Shown here in pieces: positions 44,872-53,932 of a stretch of DNA of 64,000 nucleotides. The position numbers were made by a program, and so were the translations under genes. The notes beneath the pieces are model-generated. The model ran no database searches. It worked only from the letters and a program-made list of their open reading frames with translations, and was not told the DNA's origin. The stretch is from Acetobacteraceae bacterium. Lineage in GTDB: Bacteria > Pseudomonadota > Alphaproteobacteria > Acetobacterales > Acetobacteraceae. Positions within the stretch are counted from its first letter, which is position 1; every line of letters begins with the position of its first letter. Location: contig DNXO01000132.1 in NCBI GenBank assembly GCA_003506895.1, positions 91,858-155,857 of the forward strand. Reading direction: 5' to 3'.

Positions 44872-45483
44872 ATGTCCGCCTCAATTGCACTCCGATCACG
44901 CACGGCTCGCATAATATTTCTGTTTCCTCTTCTGAGTCTTTTCCTTACCGGGTGCGGATTCAACAACATCCCCACCTATGAAGAACAGGCCAAGGCGAAA
45001 TGGTCGGATGTGTTGAATCAGTATCAACGCCGGACTGACCTGATTCCAAACCTGGTCGAGACAGTGAAGGGCTTTGCGCAGCAAGAGCGCAGCGTATTGG
45101 AGGCGGTGACAGTCGCCCGTGCCCAGGCAACGTCCATCAAGGTTGACGCGAGCACAGTCTCCGATCCGGAGACATTTAAGAAATTCCAGGACGCCCAGGC
45201 GCAGCTATCCGGCTCGCTGGGGCGCTTGCTGGCGATTTCCGAAAACTACCCCGACTTGAAATCCAATCAGAACTTCCTCGCATTGCAAGCGCAGTTGGAA
45301 GGAACCGAAAATCGGATCACGGTCGCCCGTCACGATTATATCGAGGCCGTGCGCCAATATAACACGGAATTGAAGACATTCCCCGGGCGCATCTGGGCGA
45401 TGATTTTCTACACCAGCAATAAGCCCATGGAAGAGTTCACGATCGCCGATAGCGCCAGGACAGCTCCACAAGTGAAGTTCTGA
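44872..45483 (+). CDS. lemA: LemA family lipoprotein
   Basis: A 203-residue LemA-family protein. A lipobox is visible (SLFLTGC, Cys at about residue 28), so it is probably a lipoprotein; the rest is coiled-coil rich (KWSDVLNQYQRRTDLIPNLV and FAQQERSVLEAVTVARAQA). LemA and TPM-domain proteins form membrane stress modules whose activity is not well known. It is 11 bases before the first TPM gene. Confidence 0.85.
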   Translation: MSASIALRSRTARIIFLFPLLSLFLTGCGFNNIPTYEEQAKAKWSDVLNQYQRRTDLIPNLVETVKGFAQQERSVLEAVTVARAQATSIKVDASTVSDPETFKKFQDAQAQLSGSLGRLLAISENYPDLKSNQNFLALQAQLEGTENRITVARHDYIEAVRQYNTELKTFPGRIWAMIFYTSNKPMEEFTIADSARTAPQVKF

Positions 45484-45494
45484 GCCGTCGCAAG

Positions 45495-46250
45495 ATGCCC
45501 CGTCGCTTCGTCTTCACGGTCATTGCCTGGATCTGTTTCACCGGCGTCTGCCTGGGCCAGACGCTGACATTTCCAGCGCTTACAGGCCGTGTCGTCGACG
45601 AGGCCGGGCTACTGTCCCCGGCAGATCGCGCGGCGCTCACGGTATCCCTTGCCGCCCTGGAAGCGACGACAACGGACCAACTGGTGGTCGTCACGCTGAA
45701 ATCACTGCAGGGGAGAACGATCGAGGACTATGGCTATCAACTTGGCCGTCATTGGAAGATCGGTCAGAAGGACAAGGACTCCGGTGTGCTGCTGATCGTC
45801 GCGGTCAGCGAACGGAAAGTCCGGATCGAGGTCGGTTACGGCCTTGAAGGCACGCTTACCGACGCCGAAACGAAACTGATCATAGAAAATTTGATTCTGC
45901 CGCGATTTAAGATCGGCGATTTTGCCGGCGGCATAAAAGCCGGGACCGCGGCCATTATCCAGGCGCTCGGCGGTGCTGCATCTGGCACGGTACCGGGCCC
46001 TCCGCAGGCTCAGGGAAGGGGCGGCCCGGATACCAACGCACCGGTCTGGCCTGGCATTGTCCTGGGACTGGCCGGCGTTGGACTGCTCGTATTTTGTTCC
46101 TTGACCCCGGGTGGCGGCGTCTGCCGGCTGATCCTGCAGATACTTTTTCTGATGGCCCTTTCAGGAAGAAGCGGCTCTTCACGCGAGAAGCCACCTTTTT
46201 CAGGGGGCGGCGGGTCCTTCGGTGGCGGCGGCAGTTCAGGAAGCTGGTGA
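45495..46250 (+). CDS. TPM-domain membrane protein (YgcG-like)
   Basis: A 251-residue protein with a signal peptide (RRFVFTVIAWICFTGVCLG), a TPM domain (residues about 28-160; GRVVDEAGLLSPADRAAL, RKVRIEVGYGLEGTLTDAET), a membrane helix near residue 190 and a Gly/Ser-rich tail (GGGGSFGGGGSSGSW) typical of this group. The domain faces the periplasm. It follows lemA and precedes a second TPM gene, forming a lemA-tpm-tpm cassette. Confidence 0.85.
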   Translation: MPRRFVFTVIAWICFTGVCLGQTLTFPALTGRVVDEAGLLSPADRAALTVSLAALEATTTDQLVVVTLKSLQGRTIEDYGYQLGRHWKIGQKDKDSGVLLIVAVSERKVRIEVGYGLEGTLTDAETKLIIENLILPRFKIGDFAGGIKAGTAAIIQALGGAASGTVPGPPQAQGRGGPDTNAPVWPGIVLGLAGVGLLVFCSLTPGGGVCRLILQILFLMALSGRSGSSREKPPFSGGGGSFGGGGSSGSW

Positions 46251-46260
46251 GAAGCGCGAA

Positions 46261-46869
46261 ATGATCGAAGAATCTGACAAGATGCGCATTTCCGCCGCGA
46301 TCCGCGCAGCCGAGCTGCATACGGCAGGCGAGATTTTTTGTATCATAGCCAAGCATTCGAGCGACTATCCCCTGGTTCCCCTGGCGTGGGCCGCAACGAT
46401 TGCCCTGTTCTCGCCGCTACCACTTCTCTACATGACAGAATGGTCGGCGCCAGTCGTTTATCTCTCCCAAATTCTGACCTTTCTCGTCGCGATTATTGTG
46501 TTGTCGAATGCGAGAGTACGGTTCCACATCGTGCCGCGCCGTGCCAAGCACGACCGAGCTCACGCCGAGGCGATGCGTCAGTTCCTTGCGCAGGGGATCG
46601 ATAAGACCAAACATCGCACCGGCGTGCTGATTTTCGTGTCTGAGTGGGAACGGTATGTTGAAATTGTCGCCGACGCCGCGATCAACGACAAGGTCACGAC
46701 AGCCACCTGGGACAATGCGGTCAGTGCGTTGCTCGCGGCGATCAAGGCAGGGCGGCCGGGCGATGGTTTCGTGGCGGCAATCGAACAATGCGGCGTGGTG
46801 CTGGCAACCCATTTTCCACCAGGCGCACTCAACCGCGATGAACTGCCGGACAAGCTGCTGGAAATCTGA
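46261..46869 (+). CDS. TPM-domain membrane protein
   Basis: A 202-residue protein with a TPM domain wrapped around two transmembrane segments (LAWAATIALFSPLPLLY and VVYLSQILTFLVAIIVL). The C-terminal part keeps TGVLIFVSEWERYVEIVADAA. It starts 10 bases after the previous stop. Together with LemA and the first TPM protein it is a three-gene operon. Confidence 0.82.
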   Translation: MIEESDKMRISAAIRAAELHTAGEIFCIIAKHSSDYPLVPLAWAATIALFSPLPLLYMTEWSAPVVYLSQILTFLVAIIVLSNARVRFHIVPRRAKHDRAHAEAMRQFLAQGIDKTKHRTGVLIFVSEWERYVEIVADAAINDKVTTATWDNAVSALLAAIKAGRPGDGFVAAIEQCGVVLATHFPPGALNRDELPDKLLEI

Positions 46870-46942
46870 TCAACTATCCAGGAGCGGGTCAGCCGGATAT
46901 CGTTCCGCCGTGAAGAGTCCGCGGATCGTAGGGCTATCCACC

Positions 46943-46956
46943 TTGACGCGCATCAA
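46943..46956 (+). promoter_or_regulatory. FNR/FixK box before a small membrane protein gene
   Basis: TTGAC-GCGC-ATCAA matches TTGA-N6-TCAA exactly. It lies 66 bases before the ATG of the 67-residue protein, a distance expected for an FNR-activated promoter. Confidence 0.7.
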
Positions 46957-47022
46957 TGCGTCGGCAGGCGGCATCGGCGTAATTGCGGCAGGCGGCACAT
47001 CGCAACAGAAGAGAGCGGCCCC

Positions 47023-47226
47023 ATGACGCAGATCGCTGGACGGAACCGTTTGATCCCTTGGTATATCGGCATTGCCATTGTCGTGGCTGCGGTCGGTTAC
47101 ATCGGATATGAAATGTTCTTCGGGGGCGGATGTCCCGCGCCGACATTCGTAGAGCTGATCGTTCTGATTATTCTACCGGTCGTGTATATCACCCTCATGT
47201 ACCTGACTTTGGTCAGTCAGAAATAG
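47023..47226 (+). CDS. Small two-helix membrane protein, 67 residues
   Basis: Two predicted membrane helices (about 12-32: YIGIAIVVAAVGYIGYEMF; about 43-62: ELIVLIILPVVYITLMYLT) joined by a loop GGGCPAP. No known family. The ATG follows GAAGAGAGCGG. It stands alone between the TPM operon and the convergent lon, with its own FNR/FixK box, so it is likely a hypoxia-induced membrane peptide. Confidence 0.75.
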   Translation: MTQIAGRNRLIPWYIGIAIVVAAVGYIGYEMFFGGGCPAPTFVELIVLIILPVVYITLMYLTLVSQK

Positions 47227-47287
47227 CGGCTTGTTCGCCGACCATGGTGTCTGGTTCGCGGGAACGGGGGCGTGGCGGGCGACATTT

Positions 47288-49654
47288 TTATTGCGGATCA
47301 GATCGCGGACCCTGGCCGATCGTCGCTGCTATGGCGTCGTCAACCGTTTCAAGCCACACGAAACGTAGCCGCTCCCTCGCACCCGGCGGGATATCGTCAT
47401 AATCGCGCCGGTTCCGGGCCGGCAGAAGAACTGTGTCGATGCCAGCCCGGGCCGCGGCAATGACTTTTTCGCGGATGCCGCCCACGGGCAGCACCAGCCC
47501 GCGAAGGCTGATCTCACCCGTCATGGCTGTGGTTGGCGGAACAGCGCGGCCCGTCATCAACGAGGTCAGCGAAACGAACATCGCAACGCCGGCAGACGGC
47601 CCATCCTTGGGCGTGGCGCCGGCCGGCACATGCACGTGGATGTCATTGTTGGCGAAAAGATCCGCCTCGATCCCCATCCCCACGGCGCGCGTCTTCAGCA
47701 AACTCAAAGCCGCCTGGGCGCTCTCTTTCATGACGTCGCCAAGCTGTCCGGTCAGGATCAATTTGCCATTGCCCGGCATGCGGCTTGACTCGATGAAAAG
47801 AATGTCGCCCCCGACCGGCGTCCAGGCCAGCCCAGTGGCGACACCCGGAATCGATGCATGCTGAGCGACATCCGCATCGAACCGGCGAGCCCCGAGGATG
47901 GCGCCCACCTCGTCCACATCGATATGCGCGTGACTGAGTTTGCTTTCCGCAACCCGCACCGCCACGTTGCGGAAAACGGCGCCGATCTCACGCTCCAGGT
48001 TTCGCACCCCGGCTTCGCGCGTATAGCCGTCGATGATCAGGTTCAGGCCGGCATCATCAAGGTCAACCACCCCGTCCGGCAGGCCATTCTGCTTCAATTG
48101 CCGGGGGATCAGGTGGCCTCGGGCAATCGCAACCTTTTCCTCGGCCGTGTATCCGGACAACCGAACCAGTTCCATGCGATCGCTCAGCGGCCCGGGAATG
48201 GTGTCCAGCACGTTGGCGGTGGCGATGAACAACACCCGGCTGAGATCGAAGGGTACGCCGAGATAGGCATCGCGGAACGTGCCGTTCTGCTCCGGGTCCA
48301 GCACTTCCAGCAGGGCGGAAGACGGGTCGCCCTGAAAACCGCCCGCACCGAGCTTATCGATCTCGTCGAGCATCATCACGCAATTTCGCTCGCCGGCGCG
48401 CCGGATCGCCTGGATGATGTTGCCTGGCATCGCCCCGACATAGGTTCGGCGATGTCCGCGGATCTCAGCCTCGTCATGCACCCCGCCCAGGCTGACCCGG
48501 ACGAATTTGCGGCCCACGGCGCGGGCAATGGATTGGCCCAGGGAGGTCTTGCCAACGCCAGGGGGGCCGACGAAGCACAGGATCGGCCCCTTGCCGTCCG
48601 GATTCAATTTGCGAACGGCCAGGAATTCGAGAATGCGCCGCTTGATCTTGTCCAGGTCGAAGTGGTCCTCATCGAGCACGCGCCGAGCCTCGGTGATGTC
48701 GATGGGCGGAGCATCCTCGATGCGCCACGGCAGTTCCGTCAGCCACTCCAGATAGGAACGGACCATACCGGCTTCGGCCGCGCCTTCCGGCATCCGCTCC
48801 AGCCGGCGTAGTTCCCGTTTGGCTTGGACGGCAACGTCGGCGGGCATCTCCGCCTGTTCCAGCTTTCGCTTCAGGTCATCGAGTTCTGGCGAGGTTTCGT
48901 CGGGCTCACCAAGTTCTTTCTGGATGGCCTTTAGCTGCTCACGAAGCAGGAATTCCCGCTGGCGTCCTTCCATCGCGGCGCGGGTTTGCTGCCCGATATC
49001 ATGCGACAGCCGTAACACCTCATGCCGATAGGCGAGGCGTGAGATCACACGGTCCAGCCGGGGAAGCAATTCGATGGTTTCGAGGATTTCTTCCTTTTCG
49101 AAGGGGGTCAGGTCGAGCAGTCCGGTTACAAAATCCGCAAGCGCGCCAGGCTGGTCGATGGCCATCACCGTTGCCGCCAGTTCGGCGGGGGCCTGCTCGA
49201 TCAGGCGCAGGATTTCCAGACTCCGTTCGCGCAATTGGTGGAAGCGCGCGTCGATTTCGGGGTTTCGGTCGGTAGGTTCGGCGATGCGGTTAATCGTGAC
49301 AGTCGACTGTGGCGCATTGTGGTGCACGGCCATTAGCCGCACCCGTCCCACGCCCTGCACGATTGCGTTATGCGAGCCGTCACGCCCGGTGAAATAACGA
49401 AGCAGCCGGGCCTCCGTTCCGATCGAATGCAGATCGGTCAGACCCGGGGTCTCCGCATAGGGTTCCCGTTGCATTACCAGAACGACATGCTGCTCGGTGC
49501 GTGCGGCCTCTTGAAGCGCCGCCGTGGCGGCCGGGCTGCCGATAGCGAGCGGCATGACCACCCCGGGCAGCAGAACAGTTTCCCTCATGGGCAGCAGGAT
49601 CAGGGTCTCGGCCGAATTGGCCGGGTCGCCCGGGGTTGCGTCTGATGCGCTCAT
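47288..49654 (-). CDS. lon: ATP-dependent protease Lon
   Basis: A 788-residue LonA. The N-terminal LON domain (LPMRETVLLPGVVMPLAIGS) is followed by the AAA+ module with Walker A CFVGPPGVGKTSLGQS, and the protease domain with catalytic Ser in PKDGPSAGVAMFVSL and Lys in VGGIREKVIAAA. ATG at 49654 overlaps the hsp20 stop (ATGA). This stress-linked copy behind hsp20 is probably an extra Lon, not the housekeeping one with clpPX. Confidence 0.93.
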   Translation of the reverse strand: MSASDATPGDPANSAETLILLPMRETVLLPGVVMPLAIGSPAATAALQEAARTEQHVVLVMQREPYAETPGLTDLHSIGTEARLLRYFTGRDGSHNAIVQGVGRVRLMAVHHNAPQSTVTINRIAEPTDRNPEIDARFHQLRERSLEILRLIEQAPAELAATVMAIDQPGALADFVTGLLDLTPFEKEEILETIELLPRLDRVISRLAYRHEVLRLSHDIGQQTRAAMEGRQREFLLREQLKAIQKELGEPDETSPELDDLKRKLEQAEMPADVAVQAKRELRRLERMPEGAAEAGMVRSYLEWLTELPWRIEDAPPIDITEARRVLDEDHFDLDKIKRRILEFLAVRKLNPDGKGPILCFVGPPGVGKTSLGQSIARAVGRKFVRVSLGGVHDEAEIRGHRRTYVGAMPGNIIQAIRRAGERNCVMMLDEIDKLGAGGFQGDPSSALLEVLDPEQNGTFRDAYLGVPFDLSRVLFIATANVLDTIPGPLSDRMELVRLSGYTAEEKVAIARGHLIPRQLKQNGLPDGVVDLDDAGLNLIIDGYTREAGVRNLEREIGAVFRNVAVRVAESKLSHAHIDVDEVGAILGARRFDADVAQHASIPGVATGLAWTPVGGDILFIESSRMPGNGKLILTGQLGDVMKESAQAALSLLKTRAVGMGIEADLFANNDIHVHVPAGATPKDGPSAGVAMFVSLTSLMTGRAVPPTTAMTGEISLRGLVLPVGGIREKVIAAARAGIDTVLLPARNRRDYDDIPPGARERLRFVWLETVDDAIAATIGQGPRSDPQ

Positions 49655-50043
49655 CGATCGAGCCTGCTCAGGGTCAGGAGGAGGCAACCATCCGCATGGT
49701 CCCGGGATGCGAGACGGTAGATGCCGGGCGGCAGAGGAAGGCGCCGTTCGAAGCGGCCGTGCGGCAACTCGACCCGGTGGACCCGCGTCGGTCGTCGCAG
49801 GGTTGGCCAGCGCCGTGTCCCTCTGACCAGCAACTCGCCCTGGCCAATGACGATCTCCATCTCGTCGCGCCGTACTCCCGGGAGAGCAACGACAATGAGC
49901 AACCCGGTCTCGGTTTCCAACACGTCGATCGGCGGTTCCCAACCGGTCGCCGTGGGACGGAAGGCATCGCGAAGCGGCCGTTCGGCGCGCGCCAACATAG
50001 CCAACGCCTCAGACCACATGACATCCCTACCAGAGCGCAGCAT
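49651..50043 (-). CDS. Small heat-shock protein, Hsp20 family
   Basis: A 130-residue Hsp20. The alpha-crystallin domain spans about residues 42-130, including LETETGLLIVVALPGVRRDE, VIGQGELLVRGTRR and FERRLPLPPGIYRL. It holds unfolded proteins for refolding or for Lon; its stop overlaps the lon start. Position beside the big fusion gene mirrors hspX beside Rv2030c in mycobacteria. Confidence 0.85.
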   Translation of the reverse strand: MLRSGRDVMWSEALAMLARAERPLRDAFRPTATGWEPPIDVLETETGLLIVVALPGVRRDEMEIVIGQGELLVRGTRRWPTLRRPTRVHRVELPHGRFERRLPLPPGIYRLASRDHADGCLLLTLSRLDR

Positions 50044-50118
50044 GGTGGTGCCTTTCCAATCCTTCAGTTTATTGGCGCATTATTTTGCGCTTATGTAATG
50101 TCGGCCAGTAGGACAGCC

Positions 50119-50131
50119 GTTGAAAGTCAAC
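50119..50131. promoter_or_regulatory. Short palindrome upstream of hsp20
   Basis: GTTGA-AAG-TCAAC, an inverted repeat 75 bases before the hsp20 start. The half-sites equal FNR halves but the spacing is 3, not 6, so it is not a standard FNR box. Confidence 0.25.
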
Positions 50132-50183
50132 TCTAGGGAATGGAACGAACAATGCGGCCTCAACAACCCGACCGGGGCCGGGG

Positions 50184-52841
50184 TCACAGGCCAAACGGGT
50201 AAGTCTCATCGTCGCCCCCATGCACGCGCGAGGGCATCGGCGTGACGGCGTTTGTTTTGTCGAACCACAGAAATGCATCGTATTGGTCGGGCAGCGTAGA
50301 ATAGGCGTAGTGGCTCCATCGCTCCGTCTCCGGACGGTAGATCACGCCGATATAGCGTTCCAGCCGGGGCGGCCCAAGCACGCGGCGGGCCGCGTCCTGA
50401 TGGCCTTCGCGCAGGTCCAGCAGGAACCGCTCATGGCCGATTTGATGGCATAGCGCTTCGTAGCTGTCCGCCCGCGAGGGCCGCACGGCCTTGATCTCCA
50501 TCGGCGCATCCCATTCCGAGGCGGCGGCCACCGTGCCCGTATCGGTACCAAAACCAATCAGCACCGCGCCGCGGCCAAAGCGCTCGCGGCAAAGCTGGCC
50601 GATGTTCAGCTCTCCCCGCTCTGTGCCCATGTCGGTGAAGCGCGCATCCCCGATATGCGAATTATGGGCCCATACCACGACCTTCGCCGCTGGCCCGCGC
50701 TGTGCCAGCACATGTTCCAGCGTCTCGAACATGTGGCGGTCGCGCAGGTTCCAGGATTCGGCGGAGCCATAATACATCATGCGGTAATAGCGTTCCGCAT
50801 CGGCAACCAACCGAGCGTTCTGCGCTGCGTCCAGGAAGCTTTCGCCGTCCGTACGCGTGTATTGCAGTTCCTTCTGCAGGAGATCGATCAGAATGCGGGT
50901 GACCGGCTGCTCGCAGAGCGCGTATCCCTCGCTGAGAGAAGCGCGGCCGTAGGCAGCGGGCTCGCGGCTCCAAGGCGTCAGGCAGGCATAGCGATTACGC
51001 GCGGCGGCCGCAGCCGCCGGATCGACGCGATCCAGATAGGTCAGCACCGCGGCGATGGAGGCGCTCATATTGTAAATATCAAGGCCATAGAAGCCCGTCC
51101 GGCCCGCTGGCGGAAGCGCGGCGTTGTGTTGCCGCAGCCAGGCCACGAAATCATCCACGTCCTTGTTGCGCCACATCCAGGTCGGAAAACGCGTGAAGGG
51201 CACGACGTTCGGTGGCTGGTGCGGCTTCTGTCGCACATAGCGGTCGATCGCAGCGGCGTCCGGCCAGTCGGCTTCGACCGCGACGGCGGAGAAGCCGTGG
51301 TGCTCGATCAGCCGACGGGTAATGGCGGCGCGGGCACGATAGAATTCCGACGTGCCGTGCGATGCCTCGCCTAGCAGCACCACGCGAGCGTCACCAAAGC
51401 GGTCGAACGCGGCGGCGAAGGCGGCATCGTCGATCGAAGGGAGGGGTTCGGCCGCTGCCCGTAGCACGGCAATGGCAGATGGCGGTTGTGCCGTGGGCGC
51501 GGGTTCGGCGGGCACCGCGTGAACCGGGGGCGTCAAGTAATGCTCGAACCAGGCGGAGGCGAGTTCCGTCACGGTTTCCAGCGTGCCTGGTTCCTCGAAT
51601 AAATGCCCCGCGCGCGGCACGATGCGCAGCAGTTTCTCGCACGTCATCGCGGCCAGCGCCTGACGGTTCAGCTCGATCACGTGATGATCGTCACCACCCA
51701 CGATCAGCAGCGTCGGCGCGGTGACGCGCGGCAGTGCGCGCCCGGCAAGATCTGGCCGCCCGCCGCGCGACACCACGGCGCTGATGCGGCCATCCAGTTC
51801 GGCGGCGGCCATCAGCGCGGCGCCAGCCCCGGTGCTGGCCCCGAACAAACCGAGCTTGAGCTCCGCGAGATCGGGTTCGCCGTTGATCCACAGCGTGGCT
51901 TCAAGCAGCCGATCGGCCAGGAGCGGGATGTCGAACACGTTACGCCGGTCGTGCGCTTCCGCCTCGGTCAGCAAATCCAGCAGCAGTGTGGCAAAGCCGC
52001 GCCCGTTCAGCGCCTGTGCGACCGCGACATTGCGCGGGCTCAGGCGGCTGGATCCGCTGCCGTGGGCAAACAGAACAAGGCCCCGTGGCGCCGCCGGAAC
52101 GTGGAGATCCCCTTTCAAACCGTGGGGAGGGACCTCGATCGCACGGTGCGAGGGCAGTGGGGATGTCGTGTCGTCGGCGGGCCGCTCCGTCCAGGCCTGG
52201 CGCAGCAGGCCGATTGTTTCCTCATCGGTGAGTTGGTGGAAGTCGGCATAGAATCCACCCACGCCGTGGAACCGGTCGGCCGCATGCAGGCACACGATCT
52301 CATCCGCGTGGCCACGCATATCCGCCAGCGCCGCCCTTGGCGCCACCGGCACGGCAAGGATGGTGCGCAACGCGCCCTGGAGTTTGATGGCGCCCAGCGC
52401 GGCCTTCGCCGTGGCTCCGGTGGCCAGCCCGTCGTCAACGATGATGGCGGTGCGGCCGGCGGGGTCGATGCGCGGACGCCCCTCCAGATACAACGCGCGG
52501 CGTCGTTCGATTTCCCGCAGTTCACGGCTGCGGGCACGGGCGAGAAAAGCCGCATCGGCGCCGGAGGCCCGCCGGATATCCTCGTTGATCACGGTCTGCG
52601 GATTTTCGCCATCCACCACAGCGCCGAGGGCCACTTCGGGCGCCCCGGGCGCGCCGATCTTACGCACCAGCACCAGATCAAGCGGTGCGTGCAGGGCGCG
52701 GGCGATTTCCAGGCCCACCGGCACGCCGCCGCGCGGCAGGGCATACACCACCGGGTTCGTGAGGTTCATGGTGGTCAGCCGAGCGGCCAGCACGCGACCG
52801 GCTTCGGATCGGTCAGTAAACCGGGCGGATATTCCATCCAT
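50184..52841 (-). CDS. Phosphoribosyltransferase-hydrolase-erythromycin esterase fusion
   Basis: An 885-residue three-domain protein. Residues 1-215: type I phosphoribosyltransferase with PRPP motif AIIVDDGLATGATAKAA. Residues about 235-445: dienelactone-hydrolase-like alpha/beta hydrolase with oxyanion HGSGSSRLSPRN, nucleophile Ser in FGASTGAGAALM, and His in RAGHLFEEPG. Residues about 470-885: erythromycin-esterase-like domain with VVLLGEASHGTSEFYRARAA and VVWAHNSHIGDARFTDMGTE. A PRT plus esterase fusion is Rv2030c of Mycobacterium tuberculosis (DosR regulon); a PRT plus hydrolase pair is also common. All three together are unusual. Substrate unknown. Confidence 0.87.
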   Translation of the reverse strand: MDGISARFTDRSEAGRVLAARLTTMNLTNPVVYALPRGGVPVGLEIARALHAPLDLVLVRKIGAPGAPEVALGAVVDGENPQTVINEDIRRASGADAAFLARARSRELREIERRRALYLEGRPRIDPAGRTAIIVDDGLATGATAKAALGAIKLQGALRTILAVPVAPRAALADMRGHADEIVCLHAADRFHGVGGFYADFHQLTDEETIGLLRQAWTERPADDTTSPLPSHRAIEVPPHGLKGDLHVPAAPRGLVLFAHGSGSSRLSPRNVAVAQALNGRGFATLLLDLLTEAEAHDRRNVFDIPLLADRLLEATLWINGEPDLAELKLGLFGASTGAGAALMAAAELDGRISAVVSRGGRPDLAGRALPRVTAPTLLIVGGDDHHVIELNRQALAAMTCEKLLRIVPRAGHLFEEPGTLETVTELASAWFEHYLTPPVHAVPAEPAPTAQPPSAIAVLRAAAEPLPSIDDAAFAAAFDRFGDARVVLLGEASHGTSEFYRARAAITRRLIEHHGFSAVAVEADWPDAAAIDRYVRQKPHQPPNVVPFTRFPTWMWRNKDVDDFVAWLRQHNAALPPAGRTGFYGLDIYNMSASIAAVLTYLDRVDPAAAAAARNRYACLTPWSREPAAYGRASLSEGYALCEQPVTRILIDLLQKELQYTRTDGESFLDAAQNARLVADAERYYRMMYYGSAESWNLRDRHMFETLEHVLAQRGPAAKVVVWAHNSHIGDARFTDMGTERGELNIGQLCRERFGRGAVLIGFGTDTGTVAAASEWDAPMEIKAVRPSRADSYEALCHQIGHERFLLDLREGHQDAARRVLGPPRLERYIGVIYRPETERWSHYAYSTLPDQYDAFLWFDKTNAVTPMPSRVHGGDDETYPFGL

Positions 52842-52956
52842 GACTACTATCTACCTCCCGTCGAGGCACCGCACCTTGATCTCGCGCAACACGGGCGATG
52901 CGATCAAGAAGGGCGTTGCGTCTGGTTCGGTTCGCGCCCCCCTTTGCAGACCTCTA

Positions 52957-53481
52957 CTAGCCGTGGGGCGCCGCGTGGCTCGCCGCATAAAGGAACCAGG
53001 CCCGCCGCTCGGTTTCGTCGATGTACACCTCTAAAAGGCTGGCGGTCGCGACGTCATTGTGCTCGCCGATCATCCCATGGGCCTCGCGCAGCCGCTTGAC
53101 CAGTTCACCGTTGTCCTCGCGCAGTTCTGCCAGCATATCTTGCGGTGTCACATAGGACGCATCGTTATCGGCGATCCGCTGCTGGCGTGATATCTCGCCT
53201 ATCGAGTGCAAAGTCAGATGGCCGAGCTTGCGTACCCGCTCGGCAAGCACATCGGTCATCGCAAAAATCTGATCGGACTGCTCGTCGAGCATCAAATGGT
53301 AATCGCGAAAGTGCGGCCCGGTCATATGCCAATGGAAGTTCTTGGTCTTCATGTAAAGCGCGAATACATCGGCCACCAAACCATTCAGCGCCGCCGCTAT
53401 GTCCCGGGTGGCGTTCGCGCCCAGGTCGGTTGGTGTTGCCAGCGGCGGCGGCACGTTGAGTGTCGTGGAATGTTTGGCCAT
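52957..53481 (-). CDS. dps: Dps family DNA-protecting ferritin
   Basis: A 174-residue Dps. The ferroxidase region NFHWHMTGPHFRDYHLMLDE holds the conserved His and Asp/Glu, with EQSDQIFAMTDVLAERVRKL following. Dps oxidises and stores iron and protects DNA from peroxide. The ATG at 53481 is normal. A TGCCAA-C-TTGGCA inverted repeat is 47 bases upstream. Confidence 0.92.
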   Translation of the reverse strand: MAKHSTTLNVPPPLATPTDLGANATRDIAAALNGLVADVFALYMKTKNFHWHMTGPHFRDYHLMLDEQSDQIFAMTDVLAERVRKLGHLTLHSIGEISRQQRIADNDASYVTPQDMLAELREDNGELVKRLREAHGMIGEHNDVATASLLEVYIDETERRAWFLYAASHAAPHG

Positions 53482-53681
53482 TGGGAAAAAGCCTCTCGCG
53501 TAGTTTCAACCCAGGTCGGTGAGATGGTGCCAACTTGGCAAACTGCCTTAGCGTTGTGCCGGACGAACCGACAGCAGCCCCCAGTAAAATTAAGTGTGAC
53601 CTGGTCTTGGCGGGATAGGATTTGCGTGGAAATCTCACACCGAATTGATATCCGGGGGCCGATTTGCGCGACATCCCCCTT

Positions 53682-53771
53682 GGTCTGTTCGATGAACCCC
53701 TGTCGAACCTGGATGCCAAGCTGCGCGTCCAGACGCGCGCGGAAATCCGCAAGCCGCAACGAAGGCTCGGT
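53682..53771 (+). pseudogene. Fragment of a sugar ABC transporter ATPase
   Basis: About 30 residues, GLFDEPLSNLDAKLRVQTRA then EIRKPQRRLG, match the Walker B and D-loop region of the MalK/UgpC ATPase family. Nothing before or after in this frame fits, and the next bases are out of frame (residue of THDQ). It is a relic from a deletion or recombination event between dps and the CBS genes. Confidence 0.75.
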
Positions 53772-53825
53772 ATCAGACATCAATCATGCGCCGACCCATC
53801 AGTTGGTTCTCAGCCCTTGGTCGAA

Positions 53826-53839
53826 TTGATACGGGTCAA
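53826..53839 (+). promoter_or_regulatory. FNR/FixK box before the first CBS gene
   Basis: TTGAT-ACGG-GTCAA matches TTGA-N6-TCAA. It lies 93 bases before the ATG of the first CBS-BON gene, in a region with no other gene. Confidence 0.65.
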
Positions 53840-53932
53840 GCCTGCCCTCGGCTCGTGAGTGTATCGGTTGACACACCTCAATGCGATTACATCCGCGTGG
53901 TTGTTCCTTGAATATGAGCGGAGGGCCAGGCC

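Noticed and set aside
52876..52889. TTGATCTCGCGCAA near the fusion gene start as a fourth FNR box
   Set aside because: The second half-site is GCAA instead of TCAA. A wider CTTGATC/GATCAAG repeat (52875-52908) exists but has the wrong spacing.
53528..53540. TGCCAA-C-TTGGCA upstream of dps as a sigma-54 promoter
   Set aside because: The GC element TTGC at the right distance is missing; it is only a short inverted repeat.
53588..53660. AT-rich stretch before the ATPase relic as an insertion-sequence end
   Set aside because: I could not find terminal repeats, target duplications or transposase motifs.
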